The position numbers and the translations under genes were made by a program. The notes under the pieces were generated by a model. It was not told where the DNA came from, ran no database searches, and was given only the letters and a program-made list of their open reading frames with translations. DNA of 64,000 nucleotides from Sporosarcina sp. PTS2304 (GTDB taxonomy: Bacteria; Bacillota; Bacilli; Bacillales_A; Planococcaceae). The stretch lies in assembly GCF_003351785.1 (NCBI RefSeq), contig NZ_CP031230.1, forward strand, positions 1,488,001 to 1,552,000, in the 5' to 3' direction. Position 1 is the first letter of the stretch, and the number at the start of each line of letters is the position of its first letter. Positions 48,902 through 57,555 of the stretch are shown here, piece after piece.

Positions 48902-49786
48902 ATGGATGAAAAACAACTCGATAAAGTTAAGAATGGCAAAGGATTTATTGCTGCACTTGATCAAAGTGGTGGAAGTACGCCTAAAGCTCTTTTAGCATAT
49001 GGTGTGTTGGAAGATAGTTACGCTACTGAAGATGAAATGTTCACGCTCGTACACGATATGCGCACACGGATTATCACCTCCCCTGCATTTAATGCAAACC
49101 ATATTCTTGGAGCCATTTTATTCGAACAAACAATGGATCGGGAAATCGAAGGAATGTATACAGCAGATTACTTAGCAGATAAAAAAGGAATTGTTCCTTT
49201 CCTGAAAATTGATAAAGGATTAGCAGAAGAAGAAAACGGTGTTCAATTAATGAAGCCAATCCATGATTTAGATGAGTTACTACAACGCGCAAAGGAACGC
49301 CATATTTTCGGAACAAAAATGCGCTCTGTAATTAAAGAACCAAATGAAGAAGGCATCCGAGCAATTGTTGATCAACAATTTGAAATCGGCAAGCAAATCA
49401 TTGCGGCAGGACTTGTGCCGATCATCGAGCCTGAAGTAGATATTACTAGTGCAGATAAAGAAGCTTGTGAACACTTACTCAAAACAGAAATTCAAAAGCA
49501 TATTGATCAGTTACATGACCATGAAAATGTTATGCTAAAACTGACGATTCCTACACAAGCGAACTTGTATAAAGAACTCATTGAGCATCCACGTGTTATT
49601 CGTGTAGTAGCACTTTCAGGTGGATACTCTACGGAAGTGGCCAATGATAAGTTAAAAGCAAATGATGGACTAATTGCAAGTTTTTCACGCGCACTAAGTC
49701 AAGATTTGAACGCAAACCAAACGGATGATGAATTCAACCAAGCACTAGAAACAGCAGTACAATCCATTTATGAAGCATCCATTTAA
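48902..49786 (+). CDS. fda: Fructose-bisphosphate aldolase, class I
   Basis: A 294-residue class I (Schiff-base) aldolase as found in Staphylococcus and relatives: [17 protein letters not shown] at the start, [18 protein letters not shown] and the lysine in [10 protein letters not shown] that binds substrate, followed by ALSGGYS. The ATG at 48902 follows AAGGAGTGG by about nine bases; a GTG nine bases upstream overlaps that site. It splits fructose 1,6-bisphosphate or runs in gluconeogenesis. Confidence 0.92.
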   Translation: MDEKQLDKVKNGKGFIAALDQSGGSTPKALLAYGVLEDSYATEDEMFTLVHDMRTRIITSPAFNANHILGAILFEQTMDREIEGMYTADYLADKKGIVPFLKIDKGLAEEENGVQLMKPIHDLDELLQRAKERHIFGTKMRSVIKEPNEEGIRAIVDQQFEIGKQIIAAGLVPIIEPEVDITSADKEACEHLLKTEIQKHIDQLHDHENVMLKLTIPTQANLYKELIEHPRVIRVVALSGGYSTEVANDKLKANDGLIASFSRALSQDLNANQTDDEFNQALETAVQSIYEASI

Positions 49787-49861
49787 TTTTTCATACCTAT
49801 TGATTAACTATATTATGTATAATTCTCTCATTCATTTAGTTTATAACGATTTTAACTATGG

Positions 49862-49996
49862 CAGTTGGATGGAGTAAGGTTGACTTGAAGAGTCTTGCGG
49901 CTTGCGCTTCCAGACGATACTCTTTCCAGAGGGGGCGCCCCCTCTGGAAAGCGTCCGGATTCTCTCGAGAGAATCCTAAACGATATACTACCTCCA
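49862..49996. repeat. Dispersed repeat, copy C, with two perfect palindromes
   Basis: The left 75 bases match copy A near 4566, and the right 55 bases resemble part of element B near 5051. In the middle is a perfect 30-bp palindrome at 49922-49951 (left arm CTTTCCAGAGGGGGC), and directly after it a perfect 20-bp palindrome at 49957-49976 (left arm GGATTCTCTC). It lies between two convergent genes, so it could also act as a transcription stop, although no T-run follows it. The rest of the gap to 50076 is AT-rich with a small AATTGCAT/ATGCAATT hairpin. Confidence 0.75.
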
Positions 49997-50076
49997 CAAC
50001 TACCGGTCAATTGCATCTCATTTCCAAATGCAATTCCTTTCTTTGAATAATCAACAAGCTTGCTTTTTTTATGACT

Positions 50077-51123
50077 TTATTTCAATAATGAATGAGGTAA
50101 ATAAATTAAATTAGCCGTTGTACTTAATTCATCATCATTTACTGTTAATAATACTACATATCCTGTTTTATCCCACCCTGAACTAAAAGAGTATTCATTA
50201 TCCGATTCATAATAAAAATCCTTGCCAAATTCCCGCCGCGCATTTTCACTAAGTTCACTATAAATCACAAACAACTCGTCTGACTCATGATACAGCTCTT
50301 CTCCATTCATAAAGTCATAACCAATAAATTGTAGTTTATTATTTTCAAAATAATAAATTAAATCCGTGCTGTAATTATATTTCGTTGTACTATAAATCAA
50401 AATTGTTGCATTGCCCTCTTTTTCTTCTACTACAAATACTGCCGGTGATTTTGATTCGATGCTTTTCACCTGTGTAGGATTCATACCAAAATGAATCCCC
50501 CTAGTTACTGTCACTGACTGAGAAGGTCTAAACGCAGGATCCATTGCTCTGGCGATAAAAGCTGCTATATGAGAACGAGTAAGTGTTTCGTTCGGTCTAA
50601 ATGTACCATCGGGATATCCTGATGTAATACTTTCATAAACAAGTTTTCGAACTGCATTGTAAGCTGTAGAACCTTTTTTCACATCTTTAAATTGAATGTC
50701 TTTCTCTTTTGTTAATTTAAATCCATTAGCAATAAATGCAGCCATATGACCTCTCGTTACTTTTTGTGTTGGCTTAAATGTGCCATCTGGATATCCGTTA
50801 ATAATTTTCGCTTGTACCGCAGAGTAAATATAGCCCGATGAATACCTAGTTGCAGGCACATCTTTAAATTTTGTTTTCTTCTTCGTTCCGTCGAGTCCCG
50901 TTGCTTTAGCTACCATAATCGCTACTTCTTCTCGCGTCACCTTGTCATTTAAACCAAAGCGCTTATTTGGCTCAATGATCTTATTCTCCAATAAATACAT
51001 AATTGCTGTGTAATTTGGGTGATTTGTTGGAACATCTGCAAATACTTTGGACGCTGCTTCTGTTTTAGGTACTGGCGCTAACAGCAAAACAAGTGTAACG
51101 ATTATTGCGAAATATCTTTTCAT
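50077..51123 (-). CDS. S-layer-homology (SLH) domain protein
   Basis: A 348-residue exported protein. After a signal peptide ending near KTEAAS come three SLH repeats (about residues 28-210), each with the FxDV...Y..I..L pattern and GYPDGTFKP or GYPDGTFRP. SLH domains bind pyruvylated wall polymers. The C-terminal 130 residues are an unrecognised domain rich in Tyr and acidic residues. ATG 51123 follows GGAG by nine bases. Confidence 0.85.
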   Translation of the reverse strand: MKRYFAIIVTLVLLLAPVPKTEAASKVFADVPTNHPNYTAIMYLLENKIIEPNKRFGLNDKVTREEVAIMVAKATGLDGTKKKTKFKDVPATRYSSGYIYSAVQAKIINGYPDGTFKPTQKVTRGHMAAFIANGFKLTKEKDIQFKDVKKGSTAYNAVRKLVYESITSGYPDGTFRPNETLTRSHIAAFIARAMDPAFRPSQSVTVTRGIHFGMNPTQVKSIESKSPAVFVVEEKEGNATILIYSTTKYNYSTDLIYYFENNKLQFIGYDFMNGEELYHESDELFVIYSELSENARREFGKDFYYESDNEYSFSSGWDKTGYVVLLTVNDDELSTTANLIYLPHSLLK

Positions 51124-51335
51124 AGTGATCAACTCCTACTCCTTTATAATGTAGTTACTATAGCATGTACAACTGGATAATAGTTGAATATTTTTCTAGA
51201 TACTGTATTAGTTATATAATTTTAAAACAGCTGAATTTATTTCTTTTTTTGCAAGTCTTTACACCTAGAAACTATAGTAAAGTTGATCTTACAAACGTAT
51301 ACAGTTTTCAATTTTCGACACAAGGTGTACAAGTC

Positions 51336-51364
51336 TTGCCAACGTATCAAATTCATGATAAATT
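51336..51364 (+). promoter_or_regulatory. Likely promoter of the pbuE riboswitch leader
   Basis: TTGCCA (51336-51341), 17 bases, TAAATT (51359-51364), placing +1 about 20 bases before the aptamer. Confidence 0.55.
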
Positions 51365-51395
51365 GTACAATAGAAAATTTCATTACGGAAGCATG

Positions 51396-51458
51396 CTGTA
51401 TAACCTCGATAATATGGTTCGAGGGTCTCTACCAGGAACCGTCAAATCCTGATTACAA
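51396..51458 (+). ncRNA. Adenine (purine-class) riboswitch aptamer
   Basis: The three-way junction is clear: P2 CCTCGA/TCGAGG closing loop TAATATGGT, junction GTCTCTACC, P3 CAGGA/TCCTG closing loop ACCGTCAAA, and the 3' junction GATTACA. The base that reads the ligand is the third of GATTA, a U, which means adenine; guanine aptamers have C. P1 is short (UGUA/UACA), as in other adenine ON switches. Confidence 0.92.
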
Positions 51459-51481
51459 AGTTTTTTGTAATCGGGATTTTT
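51444..51481 (+). terminator. Riboswitch expression-platform terminator
   Basis: AATCCTGATTACAAA and TTTGTAATCGGGATT pair over 15 bases, followed by TTTTT. The left arm uses the 3' strands of P3 and P1, so ligand binding would block the terminator and turn pbuE on. Confidence 0.88.
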
Positions 51482-51526
51482 CTATGTTTTTCATTAAAAC
51501 TGGTATTGTAGACTGGAGGAATTATT

Positions 51527-52699
51527 TTGGATGTACGTGTACTTTTATTAGCTATTTCAGCGATTACGGTCGGGCTTGTAGAACTTGTAGTAGGTGGGAT
51601 CTTACCCGTAATCGCAGGTGATTTGAACGTTTCAATCGCTTCCGCAGGACAGTTAATTACAGTTTTCGCTCTTGTTTATGCCGTGGCGGGTCCCGTGTTA
51701 CTATCATTAACAGCAAAGATTGAACGAAAAAAATTGTATTTGATCACACTTGGAATATTTTTAATCGGAAATATTTTGACGTATTTCAGCCCTACATTCA
51801 GCCTGATGATGCTAGCTCGTGTAGTCACAGCAGCCAGCGCAGCCTTAGTAATCGTGCTCGCCCTGACAATAACAGCGAGAATCGTTGCTCCAAAAGTTCG
51901 CGCCAAGGCACTCGGATATATTTATATGGGCATTAGCTCTTCACTAGTGCTTGGAGTACCGATCGGAATTGTCGTAACGAATGCTTTTGGCTGGCGATCG
52001 GTGTTTTTGGGAATTTCCGTGTTAACTGTCGGTTCTATCGTGCTGATTGCTAAGTTTTTAGAAAAGATCCCCGCAGGTCAAGTGCAGCCTTTGTCAGCAC
52101 AGATTAAGGCGCTGGCGAATAAAAAGATTTTCTTCGCACATTTGGCGACAATGTTTATGTTAGCAGGTCATTACACAGTATATGCATATTTCACACCTTT
52201 CCTTGAAACAACGATGCAGTTAAGTCCGTATTGGATCAGTGTTTTTTATTTTCTATTCGGTATTGCCGCTGTCGGTGGAGGTGCGTTTGGTGGCGGATTA
52301 GCTTCGCGACTAGGTTCTAAGAAAAGTATCTTAATTATTTTAGGTGCATTCGCGATCAGCTTGTTTGCTCTGCCTTATTCAACATTTTCTACCCCGTTAT
52401 TTATTGTATTTATGATGATCTGGGGTGGCTTGAGTTGGGCATTAGCTCCAGCACAACAAGATTATATTATTCAAAGTGATCCAGTGTCTTCGGATATTCA
52501 CCAAAGTTTTAATAATTCCGCGCTCCAAGTCGGTATTGCGCTCGGATCGGGTGTTGGTGGTTTAGCTTTTAGTCAAACCGGAAGCGTGACGATGATGCCC
52601 GCTATTGGTGGAAGCATTGTCATTATCGCATTCATTTGTGCGTTCATTTCACTACGAATAGGTGTTCAAAAGAGAAGTCAGCAAGTAGTTTCACAATAA
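51527..52699 (+). CDS. pbuE: Purine (adenine/hypoxanthine) efflux pump PbuE
   Basis: A 390-residue 12-segment MFS exporter. GLVELVVGGILPVIAGDL, PVLLSLTAKIERKKLYLI, HYTVYAYFTPFLE and SWALAPAQQDYII are close to B. subtilis PbuE as I remember it, and the adenine riboswitch in the leader confirms the role. It removes excess purine bases. TTG 51527 follows GGAGG by seven bases. Confidence 0.93.
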   Translation: MDVRVLLLAISAITVGLVELVVGGILPVIAGDLNVSIASAGQLITVFALVYAVAGPVLLSLTAKIERKKLYLITLGIFLIGNILTYFSPTFSLMMLARVVTAASAALVIVLALTITARIVAPKVRAKALGYIYMGISSSLVLGVPIGIVVTNAFGWRSVFLGISVLTVGSIVLIAKFLEKIPAGQVQPLSAQIKALANKKIFFAHLATMFMLAGHYTVYAYFTPFLETTMQLSPYWISVFYFLFGIAAVGGGAFGGGLASRLGSKKSILIILGAFAISLFALPYSTFSTPLFIVFMMIWGGLSWALAPAQQDYIIQSDPVSSDIHQSFNNSALQVGIALGSGVGGLAFSQTGSVTMMPAIGGSIVIIAFICAFISLRIGVQKRSQQVVSQ

Positions 52700-52704
52700 T
52701 GTAG

Positions 52705-52738
52705 AATGGAGTCAACATGAAGTTGACTCTATTTTTTT
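52705..52738 (+). terminator. Terminator of pbuE
   Basis: GAGTCAAC...GTTGACTC stem with a run of seven T. Confidence 0.88.
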
Positions 52739-52755
52739 GAAAGCAGGGATTTCAA

Positions 52756-53094
52756 ATGATGGGTTTAGTAATCAATATAGGGGTCATGATCGCTTTCATC
52801 ATATATGGTGTGATATTGTCGAAAGGAAAAGGAGCTTCGTTGCTGTCGGGGTATAATACGATGCCGTTAGAGAAGAAAGCGAAAGTTAATGAGATAGCTT
52901 TATGCAAGTTTATGGCGAAAATCATGTTTGCTCTTGCGTTTTGTGTAGCGTTATTTGCATTAAGTGAGTGGTTGGAACGAGATCTATTATTTCTTATAGG
53001 ATTAGCATTATTTTTCATCATCATTGGATTCGCCATCACGTACGCAAACACGAGCGATCGATTTAAAAAGAAAAGAAACTATAAAAAACTCTGA
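52756..53094 (+). CDS. Small membrane protein, DUF3784-like
   Basis: A 112-residue protein with three hydrophobic segments (about 5-22, 55-70, 75-95), a SGYNTMPLEKKAKVNE loop between the first two that is typical of DUF3784, and a lysine/arginine-rich end. The ribosome site is weak (AGGGA), and the second ATG (52759) may be the start. Function unknown. Confidence 0.7.
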   Translation: MMGLVINIGVMIAFIIYGVILSKGKGASLLSGYNTMPLEKKAKVNEIALCKFMAKIMFALAFCVALFALSEWLERDLLFLIGLALFFIIIGFAITYANTSDRFKKKRNYKKL

Positions 53095-53126
53095 AAGTAG
53101 AACGCTTTTTATATAGCAGCTAGTTG

Positions 53127-53401
53127 TTATAACGCGTTCAACACAGATTGAAGGAACTCTAGATCTAGATTTTTATTTTCTAAAGTTTCATCTGCCAGTT
53201 CTTTTAGTGAAGATTGAAGTACAACCTTTACTAATAACTACGGTTAGTGAATCAATGAAAACGTCAAAGTTAATTTTATAGTAAGTATGCTAGATCGAAT
53301 TATTCTGTTCGATTCAGTATATTTATTTTATGTTCCAATGTATCTAAGTCATATACGTTGAGGTATTGCAATATATAGTCTTTGGGCGTTGATTTGATCA
53401 T
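53127..53401 (-). pseudogene. Decayed protein gene of unknown family
   Basis: The minus strand keeps coding-like pieces in neighbouring frames: MIKSTPKDYILQYLNVYDLD with stop near 53300, then VFIDSLTVVISKG, and last LKELADETLENKNLDLEFLQ with stop at 53127. A further piece, AHSLVYQTAVKFALDLNKE, ends at 53398 overlapping the first ATG as ATGA. Stops and a frame change between pieces suggest a broken gene. The family is not recognised. Confidence 0.45.
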
Positions 53402-53482
53402 TCTTTATTCAAATCCAATGCGAATTTCACTGCTGTTTGGTACACTAGACTATGTGCTAATTTGATAAAGGGAAGTGTAATA

Positions 53483-54448
53483 ATGGTAGGTAGAAATGAA
53501 CCATGCCCGTGCGGTAGTGGCAAGAAGTATAAAAAGTGCTGTGAATCGAAGCAAGCTATAACAGTTGAAGACGTACAAACAGAAGAAATGGAACGTCTAT
53601 TGCAGACATTTTACGATACTCATCCTGAACGTGTAGATGTGAAAGAGTTTATAGAGTACTCGGAGACCTGGAAATCTTCATTAAACCAATACTTACCAGA
53701 AGAAATCATCCAAACTATAGCGCTGGATGAGTTTTTCTTTCATGAGCGGAAAGATATTTGGACAAATTATCTTTCAAAACAAAAGAAAAAACAAGTGCGT
53801 CCTTCTATTTTAGAATTGCTTGATTTATGGGATGATCCACGTGTATTCATTGGTGAAGTAACGGCAGTCGGCAATACATATTTAACTGCTACAAGTATTC
53901 TTGGTGACGAAACTATTCAGTTATGGAAAGAAAGTGATAAGCCCGTCCCTGCTGGTGTTCATTTTTATTGTTTCCTATTACCAGATGGTACTTCAATAGG
54001 TAATAATTTAGCAGTGTCTAGTTTAATCTTTTTCCCCACAGATCATACAGAAGCTATTAAAAATTTTGCGAAGTCAATTTCAAGTAAACAAATGAAAGAT
54101 CACACATTGCAATTTTGGGAAGTGCTTGGGGCAGACGGTTACAGCGGAGGAGAATTTACAGAATTTGAAGCTGGCGTCCTATTATCAGCTCAAGAGTTTC
54201 TAGATACGAATGATCGTTCTTCTGCTACGTTACTTGAAATAGTAGAAGACTTCTTAGTGGACGAACAGCCAAAAGCACGTAAAATGATGGCCATTGCGGC
54301 AGGCGCTATTCGTTACGGTCAAGAAAATGATTACTTTACACCTCTTGATATGACATTAAAAGAAATTGCGGAAGCATTCGATGTATCTCCTTCCTCAATG
54401 AATAAGTATGCTAAAGAGATTGCACAGTATGTGAGCGATAAGAAGTAA
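53483..54448 (+). CDS. SEC-C motif protein with C-terminal HTH-like region
   Basis: A 321-residue protein. The SEC-C zinc motif CPCGSGKKYKKCC is at the N-terminus (Cys8, 10, 19, 20). The middle is unrecognised, and the last 40 residues (MTLKEIAEAFDVSPSSMNKYAKEI) look like a DNA-binding helix-turn-helix. ATG 53483 follows GGGA at fair spacing. Probably cytoplasmic; function unknown. It is followed by yfkAB by 20 bases. Confidence 0.75.
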   Translation: MVGRNEPCPCGSGKKYKKCCESKQAITVEDVQTEEMERLLQTFYDTHPERVDVKEFIEYSETWKSSLNQYLPEEIIQTIALDEFFFHERKDIWTNYLSKQKKKQVRPSILELLDLWDDPRVFIGEVTAVGNTYLTATSILGDETIQLWKESDKPVPAGVHFYCFLLPDGTSIGNNLAVSSLIFFPTDHTEAIKNFAKSISSKQMKDHTLQFWEVLGADGYSGGEFTEFEAGVLLSAQEFLDTNDRSSATLLEIVEDFLVDEQPKARKMMAIAAGAIRYGQENDYFTPLDMTLKEIAEAFDVSPSSMNKYAKEIAQYVSDKK

Positions 54449-54469
54449 AAAGAGTTAGGAGTTTGAAAG

Positions 54470-55567
54470 ATGGTATTATCACAACCTAAAATAGTAGATC
54501 CTTGGGAAGCCTATAATGATGTCGACCTTTACGGAAAACAAGTATTATCAAGCATTGAATTCACAACTACCTATTTATGCAATATGCGTTGTGAACACTG
54601 TGCTGTCGGATACATGTTACAACCAAAAGATCCACAGGCATTACCGATTGAGCTATTGTTAGAAAGACTTGATGAAATCCCTCGATTGCGGACGATTAGT
54701 CTAACAGGCGGAGAGCCCATGTTTTCAAAAAAATCAGTTGAGAATTATGTAGCGCCCTTATTAAAATATGCACATGCGAATGGAATTAAAACGCAAATAA
54801 ATTCAAATTTAACGATGCCTTTCGAACGGTATGAACGGATTGCACCCTATTTGGATGTTCTGCATATCTCTCATAATTGGGGCACTATTGATGATTTCAT
54901 CGACGGAGGATTTGCGATGATGGAACGCAAGCCTCCACGTGCCCGTCGAGCTGAACAGTTTGAACGAATGATTGAAAATAGTAGAACGCTATCCGAAATG
55001 GGTGTGATGGTCTCTGCTGAAACGATGCTAAACGGTCGCACGTTACCACATTTGCAGACGATTCATCAGCAAATCGTACATGAAATGAAGTGCGGTCGCC
55101 ATGAAATACACCCGATGTATCCAAGTGATTTTGCCTCTGCACTGGAAGTTCTTTCATTAGACGAAACACGTCAAGCTATGTTTGATATATTGTCATTCCG
55201 TGATCCAAATACATGGATGCTGTTTGGAACATTACCTTTTTACCATTGCAGTCAAGATCCCGAAGATAAGAAATTATTTACGAAACTTGCCGAAAGTAAA
55301 AATGTTACAGTACGGAATGATCCGGACGGTCGATCACGCTTAAATGTTAATATATTTACAGGAGATGTAATTGTTACAGACTTTGGTGACGTGCCTCCCC
55401 TCGGTACTATTCAACAAGATCACTTACCTGCTTTATATGATAAGTGGCAACAACATGAACTTGCAAAAAGTGTCAGTTGTCATTGTCCAGCTGTACGTTG
55501 TTTAGGGCCAAATTTATTAGTTAAAAATGCATATTATTCCGATGTCGATTTTTTAAAAAGACAATAG
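54470..55567 (+). CDS. yfkAB: Radical SAM protein YfkAB
   Basis: A 365-residue radical SAM protein of the CxCxxxxC group. The cluster cysteines are C37, C41 and C44 (CNMRCEHC); SLTGGEPM is the SAM-binding segment; CHCPAVRCLGPN near the end is the second motif. B. subtilis YfkAB is the same type. The product is unknown. Confidence 0.9.
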   Translation: MVLSQPKIVDPWEAYNDVDLYGKQVLSSIEFTTTYLCNMRCEHCAVGYMLQPKDPQALPIELLLERLDEIPRLRTISLTGGEPMFSKKSVENYVAPLLKYAHANGIKTQINSNLTMPFERYERIAPYLDVLHISHNWGTIDDFIDGGFAMMERKPPRARRAEQFERMIENSRTLSEMGVMVSAETMLNGRTLPHLQTIHQQIVHEMKCGRHEIHPMYPSDFASALEVLSLDETRQAMFDILSFRDPNTWMLFGTLPFYHCSQDPEDKKLFTKLAESKNVTVRNDPDGRSRLNVNIFTGDVIVTDFGDVPPLGTIQQDHLPALYDKWQQHELAKSVSCHCPAVRCLGPNLLVKNAYYSDVDFLKRQ

Positions 55568-55569
55568 TA

Positions 55570-55608
55570 AAAACACCGTATGACCCAAATTGGCCATACG
55601 GTGTTTTA
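55570..55608. terminator. Bidirectional terminator between yfkAB and metQ-like gene
   Basis: AAAACACCGTATG and CATACGGTGTTTT pair perfectly around a 12-base loop. Confidence 0.9.
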
Positions 55609-56400
55609 TTTTCCAAAACCTTGAAAATGTTTATCGATCGATTGCTTGAATGTCTCCGATTGCACTGCTTCGTTTAACGCTTTTGCAAAATCTTGATCTT
55701 TGTCTTCTTCATTCACAGCTATAATATAGTTCAACTCTTCATTCAGTTGTTCTCTTGCTAACGCATCATCCAATTCCATTTCGTTTACAATAATATAATT
55801 ATCGGGGATAATAGCTAAATTTCCGCTTGCTAATGAAGCGATGAGCTGTGCTGTTAACACTGGTTGAATTTGAAGATTCTTCGGATTACTATCGATATTC
55901 GATTCGTTCACAGTATAAGTAGATGCCCCCTCATTCAAGGATAGTAGCCCTTGATGCTCGAGGAGATGTAGAGCTCTCGCTGTACCTAGTTCATCATTCG
56001 GAATAGTAATCCATGCCCCATTGGGAATATCATCAATTGATGTTAGCTCATTTGAGTAGATTCCTAATCCAACACTCGGAATGTCTGTTAATGCTACAAT
56101 CGGTAAGTTTTCATGTTGTTTCGCTTGGTCTAAATAGAGACGTTGTTGAAACATATTGGCATCAATTTCACCTTTCACCAATTCTTCATTTGGTGTAACA
56201 AAATCTACATATTTTTTAACTTCTATTTTATAGCCTAGTTCTTTCAAGGCAGGTGCAAGTGCTTGATCAATTACTTTTGCATATAGCCCTTCAGTCGTTC
56301 CCATGACAATTGTTTTTTCATCATTTTTAGGATTACATGCCGTCAGTAATAAACTGAGCACTATAAACAAACCAAATACTCTCATTTTCATCGTGTTCAC
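55606..56400 (-). CDS. MetQ/NlpA-type substrate-binding lipoprotein
   Basis: A 264-residue lipoprotein (lipobox LLTAC) of the methionine-binding type: KTIVMGTTEGLYAKVIDQAL, DANMFQQRLYLDQ and GAWITIPND are the family segments. No metN or metI partner is adjacent, so it is an orphan binding protein. No S-box or T-box was found in the short leader. GTG is the start; an ATG three codons later is possible. Confidence 0.85.
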   Translation of the reverse strand: MNTMKMRVFGLFIVLSLLLTACNPKNDEKTIVMGTTEGLYAKVIDQALAPALKELGYKIEVKKYVDFVTPNEELVKGEIDANMFQQRLYLDQAKQHENLPIVALTDIPSVGLGIYSNELTSIDDIPNGAWITIPNDELGTARALHLLEHQGLLSLNEGASTYTVNESNIDSNPKNLQIQPVLTAQLIASLASGNLAIIPDNYIIVNEMELDDALAREQLNEELNYIIAVNEEDKDQDFAKALNEAVQSETFKQSIDKHFQGFGK

Positions 56401-56428
56401 TCGTTCCTTTCAAATACTACTATATCTC

Positions 56429-56457
56429 ATAATATTCGTTGCTGTTTTTACTGTCAA
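56429..56457 (-). promoter_or_regulatory. Promoter of the metQ-like gene
   Basis: TTGACA (56452-56457), 17 bases, TATTAT (56429-56434) on the minus strand. Confidence 0.75.
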
Positions 56458-56470
56458 ACGGAATCTTCCA

Positions 56471-56508
56471 TAAAAAAAGATGTGTAGCTGTGTACACATC
56501 TTTTTTTG
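56471..56508. terminator. Terminator after the membrane protein/ASCH pair
   Basis: AAAAAAAGATGTGTA and TACACATCTTTTTTT form a symmetrical stem; it serves the leftward pair and separates it from the metQ-like promoter. Confidence 0.88.
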
Positions 56509-56519
56509 TTTTGCACTAT

Positions 56520-56960
56520 TTACCAAACTACGGGTTTTTGTACCATTAACCATAACATGACTAGCATTAGACTAATGTAGATCCATGCGGTTTTGTGTAA
56601 TTTCGTAATAATTACCTCTTTCTCATGACCTGATTCATGAAATTTCTTTAATACTACTGAAAAGCCAGTAGCTAAGAAAAATCCTGAAACTAGCATGACC
56701 GCCAACGTGAGAATGACCCACGATGTATACCATGGCCATGGACCAGATAAGAGTAATAAGATTCCTGAAACGACAAGTACATGACCCGCGTGCATGACGA
56801 GACGGATAATCACTCGGATGAATGCCAAATAAATGTCTTCCGCTTCAGCAGTTGCCGTACGTAGTCGACGAATCAATGGAAGTAAGAGAAATAAAGGTCC
56901 AACTGAAATGACTGCCGATACTACGTGTGCAAAAACAACCGCCCCGTAATAGAACTTCAT
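56520..56960 (-). CDS. Four-segment membrane protein, DUF2269-like
   Basis: A 146-residue protein with four hydrophobic segments and several membrane histidines (AHVVSA, VMHAGHVLV). The layout resembles DUF2269 proteins; the family call is tentative and no activity is known. It follows the ASCH-type gene by eight bases. Confidence 0.6.
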   Translation of the reverse strand: MKFYYGAVVFAHVVSAVISVGPLFLLLPLIRRLRTATAEAEDIYLAFIRVIIRLVMHAGHVLVVSGILLLLSGPWPWYTSWVILTLAVMLVSGFFLATGFSVVLKKFHESGHEKEVIITKLHKTAWIYISLMLVMLWLMVQKPVVW

Positions 56961-56968
56961 CTATTACA

Positions 56969-57301
56969 TCATTTCTGTACTGGGCTGTATTCGTGCACCC
57001 ATACTTTCATCTGTGGAAGCCATGGCATTTTGTCGTGGATAGAAAGCATCGCTTGTTTATACTCTTCGACTGTTTCATGTCCTTCTGCTTTCGCATCTTC
57101 ATCTGTAAGTTCACCAAGTGTTTGAACATACAGTTTATCGACTTCAAAGTCTTGACCTTGTAATGTCATCGTTTCACCTGGATATGCGTATACGCCGTTT
57201 CTTCTAGTTTGCCACTTTTCACCATCAAGTACTTTTTGCACGTCTTCTGGAATCGTTACAAGTAATTCGATGGAACAAGTTTTTTTAGGATATTCTGTCA
57301 T
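56969..57301 (-). CDS. ASCH-domain-like protein
   Basis: A 110-residue protein. IPEDVQKVLDGEKWQTRRNG and LGELTDEDAKAEGHETVEEY are like ASCH domains (a PUA-like fold thought to bind RNA). The ATG at 57299-57301 follows GAGGAG by eight bases. Confidence 0.65.
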   Translation of the reverse strand: MTEYPKKTCSIELLVTIPEDVQKVLDGEKWQTRRNGVYAYPGETMTLQGQDFEVDKLYVQTLGELTDEDAKAEGHETVEEYKQAMLSIHDKMPWLPQMKVWVHEYSPVQK

Positions 57302-57513
57302 CGTTACACTCCTCAAATGTTAGTAATCTTACACTTCTATTAGTGTAACGCTTTTCGACATGTATTTCGAGTTTTAGATTTGGGTTGCTATGTTTTCTAT
57401 GAGGAAGTTGTGAAAAATATGGACACGAGATGTTTTGGTGAATTTGGATGCAGGGCTATGAGCGGACGCGCTACTTCTATAAGCGCAATGCGTCCACTGA
57501 GTAAAACTATACA

Positions 57514-57552
57514 AGAATGCCTATTTACTACATTAGTAAATAGGCATTTTTG
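57514..57552. terminator. Terminator of the YtkA-like lipoprotein gene
   Basis: AATGCCTATTTACTA and TAGTAAATAGGCATT pair around a three-base loop, T-rich on the plus strand and weaker on the minus strand. Confidence 0.75.
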
Positions 57553-57555
57553 TAA

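Noticed and set aside
50009-50035. AATTGCAT/ATGCAATT pair as another copy of the regulator operator
   Set aside because: The spacer is about ten bases rather than four and the site is between convergent genes, so it is better seen as a small hairpin.
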